Positions 42,049 through 50,839 of a stretch of DNA of 64,000 nucleotides are shown here, piece by piece; the first letter of the stretch is position 1; every line of letters begins with the position of its first letter. The translations under genes and the position numbers were made by a program. The stretch is from UMGS902 sp045538895 (GTDB taxonomy: Bacteria; Bacillota; Clostridia; Oscillospirales; CAG-272). The stretch lies in the NCBI GenBank assembly GCA_045538895.1, contig JAZQEH010000080.1, forward strand, positions 1 through 64,000, written 5' to 3'. A model generated the notes under the pieces. That model was not told the DNA's origin. It worked only from the letters and a program-made list of their open reading frames with translations, and did no database searches.

Positions 42049-45000
42049 ATGAAAAAGGTATTTATATTTTTTCTTGCATTTATGCTTATGCTTACTCTGA
42101 CTGTTGCGGCATCTGCCGCCACTGTATACGTTTCAAACGGCGGAAGCGGAAACGGGCAAAGTGCTTCCGCACCGCTCGGCTCGCTTACCGATGCATATGC
42201 CGCAGTCGGAAACGATGGCGAAATTGTGCTTGTAGGCACGGTTTCGGTACCTGTTAACAAAATCGGTACAACCAGAAATGCGTTTGTCGAGCCTGCACAC
42301 AGCGGCAAAATTACGATCCGAGGCAACGACAAAGACGCATGTTTGCTTTTCGACACCGTTTTTGAATACTACATCAGCGGTGAAACCGAATTTAAAGACC
42401 TGACAATTTCTTCAGGCGACCGCACATCGGGACTTTACATGGCGGCAAGAGGAAACCACCTTACAATGGGTGAAGGACTTACTATGCACTCAAACGGTAC
42501 CGTTGCTAACGGCTCCTACAAGGAAGTCGGTACAAAACTGTATCTGTATGCAGGCTGCATGAACGGTGTTACATATGACGGCTATACCGATTGCGACAAT
42601 CACATGACCGTAAAAAGCGGAACCTATTGGGGTATAGGCGGCTTTAACCGCAACCAGAACGTGACCACCACAGGTCATTCAACGCTTGAAGTTGGCGGTG
42701 ACGTATACGTAACGTACCTGATTGCAGGCTCCACAGGTACCTCCTCATTTGCCGCTCCGTCAGGCATCGACTTATACATCATCGGTGACATGACCATCTC
42801 AAAGCAGATTTCTCTCGGTAACCAGAACTCCGACGTTGCTTCGTTTGACAGCAACTTAATAATTAAGGATGGAAAAATCAATTATATCGGCAACTTCATA
42901 GACTACAACGCACGCAAACGTCTTACCACGCTTGATATTTACGTCAACGATTCATCCGCATCAGCACTCTCAACATATTCCTCCCTTTTTGCCGGCTACG
43001 GCGACAGAGAGGGCACTATGGCAGATTACTGCAAAAATGAACACGGTGCTCACTCATATAAAAACGATATCTGCACCGTTTGCGGAATTTCAAAAACCGC
43101 AGCAGAATGCACGTCACACAACTTTACAACTTCTACGGAGGGCACTATAGTGTCAAACACTTGCAAGAACTGCTCGTTCACATCAAAATCCACAACCAAA
43201 ACCGACGCACAAAGCGGAGTTTACACATATACAAACGGTACTTTACGTGTGCAGATACTCTCCGACAGTATCATCCGCATTGAGGAAAGCGCAAACGGCA
43301 CTTTTGTTGACAAGGCAACGCTTGTTGTGCCTGATCGCTCGGTTTTCGGCGGCACAGACGTTGTTATTGACAGCGACAAGGACACAGTTATTCTTTCAAC
43401 CGAAAAGTTCACAGTTAACATACCCAAAGAAAACGCTACCGCCGCATCTGTAAAAATCTTTGCAAAAGACGGTGAAGAGCTTTATTCCTACTTCGGCACA
43501 GACAAAAACGGCTTTTACTCTTCCCTCCCCGCTCCTGCCGATACCCCGAATACATATGCAATTATGGATAACGGCATAATCCCTGCAGACACAGGACTTG
43601 TATATAGCGGCAGCGAAGACGAAAACAGCGGTTGGAGCCGCAGCGAAAACACAGACTTGTACGTTCTTATGCCCTTTGGTGACAGTGCAAAGCTTCGCTA
43701 TGACTTTGTAACACTCACAGGTAAAACCATGATGTCCGACATCAAAGCTCTCGGCTCATGGTATTCAAAGTGGACAAAATACTCCGGCGACGAAAAACTT
43801 GCCATGATTGAAAAGTACCGTACAAAAGAAATTCCGCTCGATATGATAGTTATTGACACCGAGTGGAAAAACACCTCCACAAACGGTAATGACGGCGACG
43901 GTACCGGCTATGAAACAAACTCCGAGCTTTACCCTGATATGAGTGCATTCCTTGCCGCAGCAGAAAAGGCAGGCGTACTTGTACTGTTCAATGACCACAC
44001 CCATCAGACCTCTCTAACCATCACCACTCCTGCTGAGCTTAAATGGCAGTGTGCAGGTATCAGTTCACTTATGGAAATGGGGCTTGACGGCTGGTGGTAT
44101 GACAGAAACTGGACATACTCTATCAAATCCCCTTACAGCGACGTGCTTTTCTCAACCATAGGTCAGGTGCTCTACTATGACACTATGGAAAAATACCACA
44201 TTGACACAAAGGAGGGCGACTATCCCGAGCGTGTACTCCTCCTCTCAAACGTTGACTGGATAAAGCACGGTCACATCACAGGCAATCCCTCCATTATCGG
44301 TCACCGCTACGGTATTCAGTGGTCGGGCGATATCTACGGTCATGCAGACCAGTTGAAGCGTGAAATCGAGAACATGGTGCTTGGCAGTTTGAACGGTGCT
44401 TCGCCTTATATGTCGAGCGACCTCGGTGGCTTCTGGCATAATGACTGTATTTCCAAAAACCACTTTGTACGTTGGATGCAGTATGGTGCATTTTCTCCTA
44501 CGGTGCGTGTTCACTCCACACTTTCGAGTAATAACGAGCAGCTCCCCTGGAGTTACGGTGCCGACGCTGAGAGAATAATCAAGAATTACCTCGATATGCG
44601 TTACCACCTCATGCCGTACTACTACATGCTCGCACGTGAAAACTACGATACGGGTATGCCGCTTATCCGCCGTCTTGACTTCTATTATCCTCAGTACGAG
44701 GAGTCAAAGGACAACTCACAGTATCTTATCGGTAAAGACGTTCTTGTCGCTCCCTTCTGGAGTACAACCGGTGAAGGACGTGACGTTATTCCCGAAAGCT
44801 GGCTGAAAACTCCTGACGGTAAGCCCGGTTTGCTTGCAGAATACTTCAACACCGAAAAAGGCATGGCTAAAGAAGACTATTACACAGGTGCTGCAGACCA
44901 CAGTGAGGTAGTATCGAGCGTTGGTTACTATTGGTACACAGGCTCGCCTAACTCAAAGATAAATACAGACTACTTTGCAGCTCGCTACACAGGTACACTT

Positions 45001-45972
45001 ACACCCGAATATGACTGCTACATCGGTACGTATGCAGATGACGGTGCAAGAGTTTACGTTGACGGCAAGCTTTGGTCAAACGGTTATTCGTCAAGTCAGG
45101 CAAAGCCCTATTTCAATAACACCGACGTTCTTAAGGCAGGAAAATCCTACGATATCGTAGTTGAATACTACGAGCTTTCCGGCAAAGCAATTCTCTACTT
45201 TGCAAGCGAACCCGTAAACGATAGAAATGTCTCCGAGCGTGACGTATTTATTCCCGACGGCACATGGATCAACATGTTCAGCGGTGAAAGAGTTACCGGC
45301 CCTGTTAAAATCACCGTAAAAGGCGACACAGATCAAATGCCCATCTTTATCCGTGAGGGCGCCGCACTCCCCACAAGCGAGGTTCTCTCGCCGATGAAGG
45401 GTGCCGATTGGCAAAACCTTTCTGTGAATATTTACGGCCTTGACAATAGCGAATTTACGCTCTATGAGGACGACGGCGAAACCGAAGGCTATCTTGACGG
45501 AAAATTCAGACAGACAAAGGTAAGCGTAACCTCTGTTGCATCTGACGCATGGAAGATAGACATTGAAAAGACAACCGGTGACTTCGCTACAGAGTATACA
45601 AAGCGAAACGTCAAGATTCGTATTCATTCAAACCTGCCGATAACCTCTGCGTTGATTGGTGACACTGCTGCAACCGTTACCTTGCTTTCAATGGATAAAA
45701 ATGCTTTGCCATTTGCAAATAGCGGAGCCTCTGCAATATCCGACGTTTATGAGATTTCGGCAGAAGTTGACATGAGTAAGGACACAAGCATACTTGTAAC
45801 ATCCGCTACTTTAGGCGATGTTGACGGTAATGGCTTCCTTTCTGTAAATGACGTGCTTCTGGCTTTGCGTGGAGTACTCAATAACAAACGCACACCTGTA
45901 GCAGATATGGACAAAAACGGCAAACTTGAACTTTTAGACGTTATCAAACTTTTAAAAGAAGTAGTAAAATGA
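42049..45972 (+). CDS. Secreted GH31 enzyme with beta-helix head, PA14 insert and dockerin
   Basis: This 1307-residue protein has a signal peptide (1-23), a GSGNG...SGETEF module and beta turns (about 25-320), a small cysteine patch (C-T-V-C and C-K-N-C, 342-375), a GH31 N domain (about 390-560) and barrel with nucleophile Asp685 in DGWWYDRNW and acid/base Asp761 in QWSGDIYGH. A PA14 lectin-like domain (about 925-1055) lies before the GH31 distal domain, and a C-terminal dockerin with two complete calcium loops follows. GH31 enzymes are alpha-glucosidases, xylosidases or transglycosidases; PA14 may select the substrate. A GGAGGG ribosome site precedes the ATG. Confidence 0.9.
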   Translation: MKKVFIFFLAFMLMLTLTVAASAATVYVSNGGSGNGQSASAPLGSLTDAYAAVGNDGEIVLVGTVSVPVNKIGTTRNAFVEPAHSGKITIRGNDKDACLLFDTVFEYYISGETEFKDLTISSGDRTSGLYMAARGNHLTMGEGLTMHSNGTVANGSYKEVGTKLYLYAGCMNGVTYDGYTDCDNHMTVKSGTYWGIGGFNRNQNVTTTGHSTLEVGGDVYVTYLIAGSTGTSSFAAPSGIDLYIIGDMTISKQISLGNQNSDVASFDSNLIIKDGKINYIGNFIDYNARKRLTTLDIYVNDSSASALSTYSSLFAGYGDREGTMADYCKNEHGAHSYKNDICTVCGISKTAAECTSHNFTTSTEGTIVSNTCKNCSFTSKSTTKTDAQSGVYTYTNGTLRVQILSDSIIRIEESANGTFVDKATLVVPDRSVFGGTDVVIDSDKDTVILSTEKFTVNIPKENATAASVKIFAKDGEELYSYFGTDKNGFYSSLPAPADTPNTYAIMDNGIIPADTGLVYSGSEDENSGWSRSENTDLYVLMPFGDSAKLRYDFVTLTGKTMMSDIKALGSWYSKWTKYSGDEKLAMIEKYRTKEIPLDMIVIDTEWKNTSTNGNDGDGTGYETNSELYPDMSAFLAAAEKAGVLVLFNDHTHQTSLTITTPAELKWQCAGISSLMEMGLDGWWYDRNWTYSIKSPYSDVLFSTIGQVLYYDTMEKYHIDTKEGDYPERVLLLSNVDWIKHGHITGNPSIIGHRYGIQWSGDIYGHADQLKREIENMVLGSLNGASPYMSSDLGGFWHNDCISKNHFVRWMQYGAFSPTVRVHSTLSSNNEQLPWSYGADAERIIKNYLDMRYHLMPYYYMLARENYDTGMPLIRRLDFYYPQYEESKDNSQYLIGKDVLVAPFWSTTGEGRDVIPESWLKTPDGKPGLLAEYFNTEKGMAKEDYYTGAADHSEVVSSVGYYWYTGSPNSKINTDYFAARYTGTLTPEYDCYIGTYADDGARVYVDGKLWSNGYSSSQAKPYFNNTDVLKAGKSYDIVVEYYELSGKAILYFASEPVNDRNVSERDVFIPDGTWINMFSGERVTGPVKITVKGDTDQMPIFIREGAALPTSEVLSPMKGADWQNLSVNIYGLDNSEFTLYEDDGETEGYLDGKFRQTKVSVTSVASDAWKIDIEKTTGDFATEYTKRNVKIRIHSNLPITSALIGDTAATVTLLSMDKNALPFANSGASAISDVYEISAEVDMSKDTSILVTSATLGDVDGNGFLSVNDVLLALRGVLNNKRTPVADMDKNGKLELLDVIKLLKEVVK

Positions 45973-45973
45973 C

Positions 45974-46009
45974 AATAAAAAACTCGGACGAAAGTCCGAG
46001 TTTTTTATT
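45974..46009. terminator. Intrinsic terminator, copy 1 of a 36-base direct repeat
   Basis: CTCGGAC, loop GAAA, GTCCGAG and a T-run follow the GH31 stop. The entire 36 bases are repeated without change at 46249-46284. Confidence 0.85.
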
Positions 46010-46036
46010 CAGGCTGATGACTTTGTCATCAGCCTG
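46010..46036. repeat. Stem-loop twin of the 12897-12923 hairpin
   Basis: CAGGCTGATGAC, TTT, GTCATCAGCCTG forms a perfect 12-base stem. It matches the stem at 12897-12923 except for one G-C pair turned to C-G, which keeps the pairing. Confidence 0.7.
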
Positions 46037-46248
46037 ACCAGAGGGTGAGAAACGCAGGCAGATTTTTGGATTTTTGTTTCGTCGGCGTACATGTGTACGG
46101 TAGAGACAAAAATCGAAAAAAGCAAGTAACGGCAATGGCATAAAAAGCCCTTGCCGCATTTTGATTTTAATATAAAGTAAAAAATCATTTCTTTATATTT
46201 TTTGCTTTTATTTTTTACTTGCGGTCTGACGCGTTTGTCAGGACTCTG
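46037..46248. other. Gene-free spacer with nested inverted repeats
   Basis: This interval between two copies of the same terminator has no ORF with a ribosome site. It holds an imperfect 46-base palindrome (46069-46114) with arms GATTTTTGTTTC and GAGACAAAAATC around CGTACA-TG-TGTACG, overlapping inverted repeats (AATATAAAG 46169/46191; AAGTAAAAAAT 46175/46210) and a CTGAC/GTCAG stem at 46225-46240. It may be a decayed or non-autonomous mobile repeat, or a small untranslated RNA region. Confidence 0.5.
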
Positions 46249-46284
46249 AATAAAAAACTCGGACGAAAGTCCGAGTTTTTTATT
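46249..46284. terminator. Intrinsic terminator, copy 2 of the 36-base repeat
   Basis: It is identical to 45974-46009. On the minus strand it ends the ispH-rpsA operon just after the stop at 46295. Confidence 0.85.
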
Positions 46285-46294
46285 GTTAATTAAA

Positions 46295-48310
46295 TTATTC
46301 AGCGTCGGTTGCGGGAGCTTCTTCAGCAGGAACTTCCTCTGTAACAGCTTCTTCAGCAACAACTTCTTCAACGGGAGCTTCTGCTTCTTCGATAAGAGCA
46401 CGGATGGAAAGGCTAACCTTTTCCTTTTCCTCGTTGATCTCGATAATCTTAACTTCAACTTCCTGACCGATTTCAAGAACGTCGGAAGGCTGTGCAATCT
46501 TGGTCTTGGAAATCTGGGAAATGTGGATAAGACCGTCAGTGCCGGGAACGATTTCAGCAAATGCACCAAAGGGTGTGAAGCTTACGATCTTAACGGTAGC
46601 AACGTCGCCAACAGAATACTTGTTCTTGAATACGAACCAAGAATTCATATCGTCGGTCTTGTAGCCGAGAGAAATCTTACCGGTTTCTCTGTCAAAGGAC
46701 TTAACCCAAACGTCGATAACGTCGCCAACCTTAACAACCTGTGAAGGATGCTTGATGTGCTTCCAGGAAAGCTCAGAGTTGTGAACCATACCGTCAACGC
46801 CGCCGAGGTCAACAAACGCACCGTAGGTAGCAAGGTTCTTAACAGTACCCTGATAGTGCTTGCCCTCTTCGCAAGTTGCCCAGAATGCTTCTTCACGAGC
46901 CTTGCGTTCCTCATTGAGTACCGCACGGATAGAAGCGTATGCCTTGTGGCGCTGCTCGTTGATGTCAACGATCTTTACTCTCTGAGTTGTGCCAACCAGA
47001 GTGGTGAGGTCACCGCCCTTGGGTACACCGGTGAGAGATGCAGGGATAAATACGCGAACACCGTTAAGGTTAATGAGCACACCGCCCTTAACTGCCTCAA
47101 CGATTTTGCCTTCGAGAACGACATCGTTCTCTTTTGCTTCGACAACGTACTTCCAGTTCTTGTCGGAGTCAACACGCTTCTTGGAAAGAACTGCGATACC
47201 GTCGATATCGCTGACTTTGATTACAAAGCCCTCAACTTGGTCGCCAACCTTGAACATGGTGTTAAGGTCCAAGCCGGGTTCGTCGGTAATCTGGTCGTAT
47301 GTAATAACGCCGGTTGCTTTCGCACCAAGGTCAAGACGGATTTCGTTATTCGAAACCGACATAACTGTACCGACTACGGTATCTCCTGTATTTAAAGTTT
47401 TGAACGAAGCGTCAAGTAATTCTTCGAAGTTTTCAATTTCTGCCATGGTTTTATATACCTCCTCTATAATACCGCTTGGAGTGGAAGCTCCAGCAGTAAT
47501 ACCAATAGTTAAACAGCCGTCAAAATAAGCTTTATCAAGCTCATCGGCCTTTTCAACGAAAGCACACTTTTTACAGGCGGAAGAAGCAATTTCAAACAGC
47601 TTGTGCGAGTTTGAACTTTGTTTGCCGCCTATCACTATCATGCCGTCGCTTTGCAGAGCAAGTTCTTTAGTTTCACTCTGCCTTTTTTCAGTAACACTAC
47701 ATATTGTATCAAAAATAATTGCGTTTGTATATACTTTTTTGAATTTTTTCTCACATTTTTTCCAAAGATTTGTGTTTTGCGTGGTTTGTGCAACCAAAAC
47801 TATGGATTTTTCGGGATTTTTTTCATTTTCTATATAACGGTCAAGGCTCTCTTCGCTGTCAAAAACAACACTATCGCCTCTTGCGTAGCTAAGAATTGAA
47901 AGCACCTCAGGGTGTTTGGGGTCGCCGATTACCGCAAGAGTAGTATCTGCACTTGTGTTCTCATCGGCGATTTTATGAATCTTTTTAACAAAGGGGCATG
48001 TCATATCCTCAATATGAATATTTGCACACTCCCTCTCCACTTTCCGAAGAAACTCCTCCTCGCCACGCGGGATTCCGTGAGTACGGATAATAATGCGTGC
48101 CTCTCTGCCCTTTTTGGCAATCTCCTCAACGGAAGCTATAGTAGCAATTTTCGCCCCACGTGAGGCAAGATGCTCATTGTAAATGCGATTGTGAATAAGA
48201 TGTCCTAAAATGTAAATATCGTATTCGCCGCCAAGTCCCTTTTCAACAAAGTCGGTAGCACGCTTTACACCAAAACAAAAGCCTGCCTCTTTAGCTACGG
48301 TTACTTTCAT
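46295..48310 (-). CDS. ispH: IspH fused to a four-S1-domain ribosomal-protein-S1-like tail
   Basis: Residues 1-280 are 4-hydroxy-3-methylbut-2-enyl diphosphate reductase, the last step of the MEP isoprenoid route, with the three iron-sulfur cysteines in GFCFGVKRA, MTCPFVK and TICSVTEKRQ, and HGIPRGE. From about 300 on come four S1 RNA-binding domains (GDTVVGTVMSV, GDQVEGFVIKV, GKHYQGTVKNLATYGAFVDLGG, GDVATVKIVSFTPFGAFAEI) and an acidic tail. The fusion is known in Clostridia and links isoprenoid reduction to translation by an unknown cause. The start overlaps the cmk-plsC stop by four bases. Confidence 0.96.
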   Translation of the reverse strand: MKVTVAKEAGFCFGVKRATDFVEKGLGGEYDIYILGHLIHNRIYNEHLASRGAKIATIASVEEIAKKGREARIIIRTHGIPRGEEEFLRKVERECANIHIEDMTCPFVKKIHKIADENTSADTTLAVIGDPKHPEVLSILSYARGDSVVFDSEESLDRYIENEKNPEKSIVLVAQTTQNTNLWKKCEKKFKKVYTNAIIFDTICSVTEKRQSETKELALQSDGMIVIGGKQSSNSHKLFEIASSACKKCAFVEKADELDKAYFDGCLTIGITAGASTPSGIIEEVYKTMAEIENFEELLDASFKTLNTGDTVVGTVMSVSNNEIRLDLGAKATGVITYDQITDEPGLDLNTMFKVGDQVEGFVIKVSDIDGIAVLSKKRVDSDKNWKYVVEAKENDVVLEGKIVEAVKGGVLINLNGVRVFIPASLTGVPKGGDLTTLVGTTQRVKIVDINEQRHKAYASIRAVLNEERKAREEAFWATCEEGKHYQGTVKNLATYGAFVDLGGVDGMVHNSELSWKHIKHPSQVVKVGDVIDVWVKSFDRETGKISLGYKTDDMNSWFVFKNKYSVGDVATVKIVSFTPFGAFAEIVPGTDGLIHISQISKTKIAQPSDVLEIGQEVEVKIIEINEEKEKVSLSIRALIEEAEAPVEEVVAEEAVTEEVPAEEAPATDAE

Positions 48311-49602
48311 TTATCAAGTCCCTCGTTTCGGAGTGCTAAAATGCGGTCAAATACAAGTCTTGCCGCTTTTTCATATTCCTCTGTGCCGCCTTTTACAAAT
48401 CCGAACTCCTCGTATTTAATAGGCTTACCTATGATAACCTCTTTTTTGCGGAGAAAACGGTATTTGTAGTTCTTGACACGGATGAAAACAGGCTGAACAT
48501 CCGCTTTCGAGCGATAAACCATCATACCTACACCGCTTTTAATCTCGGTTGTAGCCGGGTCAACACCAATATAACGTGTTCCTTGCGGGAACATTGCAAC
48601 GATCTCTCCGTCACGGAGAATCGACAAGGTCTTTTTAATCGAACCTACGTCACCTCTGCCACGGTCAACCGAATATGCACCGAGTGCCTTTATAAGCTGT
48701 GCGAGGAGCGGAATTTTGAAAAGCTCCTTTTTAGCAAGGAAGCGAAGCGGACGCTTGAACGTAACCGCAAGCGAAAGCACGTCTAAAATTGCAGTGTGGT
48801 TTGCACAAACGATAAGTGCACCGTCGCTTTGCTCGTTCTCTGCACCAATGGGCTTAACACGCATGCAGAACTTTATAATCGGTCCGATGGTAGCCTTTAA
48901 GAATTTATAGAGTTTATTCTGCTTCGGGACTTTTTTTTTTGAGATTTTATCAATAACGATGTTTTTAGCCGCCTCAATACTTTCCTCAAGAGTGAGGTTG
49001 GAGGAATCAAGCGTTACAGCATCGTCTGCCGCTTTGAGCGGTGCAACATCTCTGCCACTGTCACGCTCGTCACGCTCCTTGATTGATGCAAGAGTATCCT
49101 CAAAACTCACAATTTCGCCCTTTTCGGCAAGCTGTGCAACACGGCGGGACGCACGTGCCTCTGCAGAAGCAGTGAGAAAAATCTTAACGTCCGCATTCGG
49201 GAGAATGACCGTGCCTATATCACGACCGTCCATGATAACGTTATTCTCTCTTGCAAGCGAACGCTGCATCTCGAAAAGAAACTCACGTACCTTCGGTACG
49301 GCTGAAACAACGGACGCATATTTAGCAATAAGAGGTGTACGGATAAAATCGCTTACATCCTCTCCGCAAAGAAACATTCTCTGCTCACCGTCCACATACT
49401 TGAGCTCAACCTTTACATTCGGAAGATTGTTAATGATCCCCTCGGTATCCTCGGTAGCAACGCCGTTTCTCTGCATATAAAGACCTACCGTGCGGTAAAT
49501 CGCACCGGTGTCTACATAGATATAGCCAAACTCCTTTGCAAGCGCCTTGGCAATAGTGCTTTTACCCGCACCGCTCGGTCCGTCAATAGCAATTCCTATC
49601 AT
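48307..49602 (-). CDS. cmk: Cytidylate kinase fused to PlsC acyltransferase
   Basis: Residues 1-215 are CMP kinase (P-loop in DGPSGAGKSTIAKAL, DTGAIYR, DGRDIGTVILPNADVKIFL), which phosphorylates CMP and dCMP. From about 235 to 432 is a PlsC-type 1-acylglycerol-3-phosphate acyltransferase with HX4D in NHTAILD and a later FPQGTR, which acylates lysophosphatidate at the membrane. The two reactions make CDP and phosphatidate, both precursors of CDP-diacylglycerol. The ORF is open up to 49713, but ATG at 49602 has GGAGA five bases ahead and starts at the usual IGIAIDGPSGAG. Confidence 0.95.
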   Translation of the reverse strand: MIGIAIDGPSGAGKSTIAKALAKEFGYIYVDTGAIYRTVGLYMQRNGVATEDTEGIINNLPNVKVELKYVDGEQRMFLCGEDVSDFIRTPLIAKYASVVSAVPKVREFLFEMQRSLARENNVIMDGRDIGTVILPNADVKIFLTASAEARASRRVAQLAEKGEIVSFEDTLASIKERDERDSGRDVAPLKAADDAVTLDSSNLTLEESIEAAKNIVIDKISKKKVPKQNKLYKFLKATIGPIIKFCMRVKPIGAENEQSDGALIVCANHTAILDVLSLAVTFKRPLRFLAKKELFKIPLLAQLIKALGAYSVDRGRGDVGSIKKTLSILRDGEIVAMFPQGTRYIGVDPATTEIKSGVGMMVYRSKADVQPVFIRVKNYKYRFLRKKEVIIGKPIKYEEFGFVKGGTEEYEKAARLVFDRILALRNEGLDK

Positions 49603-49618
49603 ATTTATCTCCATTCTG

Positions 49619-50839
49619 TCACCAGACTGCGTTTTCTGCCGCAAGACGTGCAGTTGAAAAGGCAATCTGCAAATTAAATCCGCCGGTATAGGCATCGACG
49701 TCGATAACCTCACCGCAGAAATACAAGCCGCTGACCTTTTTCGACTCCATGGTTTTCGGCGAAAGTTCCTTTACCGAAATACCGCCGGAGGTTATTATAG
49801 CCTCGCTTATAGGGCGTGGTTGCTTAACTGTAAGCTCAAACGACTTTAAATTAGTTAAAAGTGTGCGACGTTCTTCCTTGGTTATGGCATTTACCTTTTT
49901 ATCGGGAGGAATACCGCAACGTTTTATAATAACAGGTATCATCTTCTGCGGCAAAAGTGCCGAAAGACTGTTGCAAAAATCTCGGTTTACATTCTTTGCA
50001 AAGTCCGAAAGTAAGCGTGCATCAAGCGTTTTTTCGTCAAGTGCAGGCTTAAGGTCAAGCAGGATCTTATATCTTCCGCTTTCGATTTTTGAAAGATGCG
50101 ACGATGCGCTGAGAATCATCGGTCCCGTCACTCCGTAATGAGTAAACATCATCTCACCGAAGTCACGGTAAACGCATTTTCCGTTTTGTGTATCAATAAT
50201 CTGAAGTGCAGTATTCTTAAGCGAAAGTCCCTGCATTTCAGCTGGGTACTTTTCAACCGTTTCAAGCGGCACAAGTGATGGGGAAAGAGGAGTGACCTCT
50301 ATGCCGAAAGCCTTTGCAAAACGGTATCCGTCACCGGTTGAACCGGTAAGCGGATAAGATGCTCCGCCTGTTGCAATAATAACACGGTCAAATTCACGTG
50401 CCGACAAAGCAGTTACGGTAAATATATCTTCGTTTTTTGCAATCGCTTTTACTTCTTCATTTATATATTTTACACCGTTTTGCTTTGTGTACTGTCTGAG
50501 TGCGTTTACTATATCCTCCGCCTTATCCGACTGCGGGAAAACACGGTTTCCACGCTCGGTTTTAAGCGGCACACCGAGGTTTTCAAAAAACGCTTTTGTG
50601 TCCGATGGCTCAAATGCCGAAAGTGCGGCATACATAAACCTTGGATTTGTGGGTATATTCTCAATAACGGTATTGACATCCGAGTCATTGCAAACGTTGC
50701 ATCTGCCCTTGCCCGTTATACGGAGTTTTTTGCCGCTGAATTTGTTTTTCTCAAACAGCGTAACGTCGCCGCCGAGAAATGCAGCATGCCCTGCCGCCAT
50801 CATGCCTGCGGCTCCTGCACCGATAACTGCTATACGCAT
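49619..50839 (-). CDS. HI0933-like FAD-dependent oxidoreductase
   Basis: The 406-residue flavoprotein starts with MRIAVIGAGAAGMMAAGHAAF, continues GRCNVCND, and has GGASYPLTGSTGDGYRFA and the late LYFCGEVIDVDAYTGGFNLQIAF, all typical of the HI0933/BaiN group (aminoacetone-oxidase-like). It is often found in this place next to cmk in Clostridia. The reaction is not clear; reductive steps on sterols were reported for BaiN. It shares one base with the rpiR stop and lies 16 bases before cmk-plsC. Confidence 0.9.
   Translation of the reverse strand: MRIAVIGAGAAGMMAAGHAAFLGGDVTLFEKNKFSGKKLRITGKGRCNVCNDSDVNTVIENIPTNPRFMYAALSAFEPSDTKAFFENLGVPLKTERGNRVFPQSDKAEDIVNALRQYTKQNGVKYINEEVKAIAKNEDIFTVTALSAREFDRVIIATGGASYPLTGSTGDGYRFAKAFGIEVTPLSPSLVPLETVEKYPAEMQGLSLKNTALQIIDTQNGKCVYRDFGEMMFTHYGVTGPMILSASSHLSKIESGRYKILLDLKPALDEKTLDARLLSDFAKNVNRDFCNSLSALLPQKMIPVIIKRCGIPPDKKVNAITKEERRTLLTNLKSFELTVKQPRPISEAIITSGGISVKELSPKTMESKKVSGLYFCGEVIDVDAYTGGFNLQIAFSTARLAAENAVW

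Noticed and set aside
46009..46569. A 186-residue Lys-rich minus-strand ORF crossing the end of ispH-rpsA
   Set aside because: It is a frame-shifted reading of the acidic S1 tail plus the repeat-rich spacer and runs through a clear terminator.
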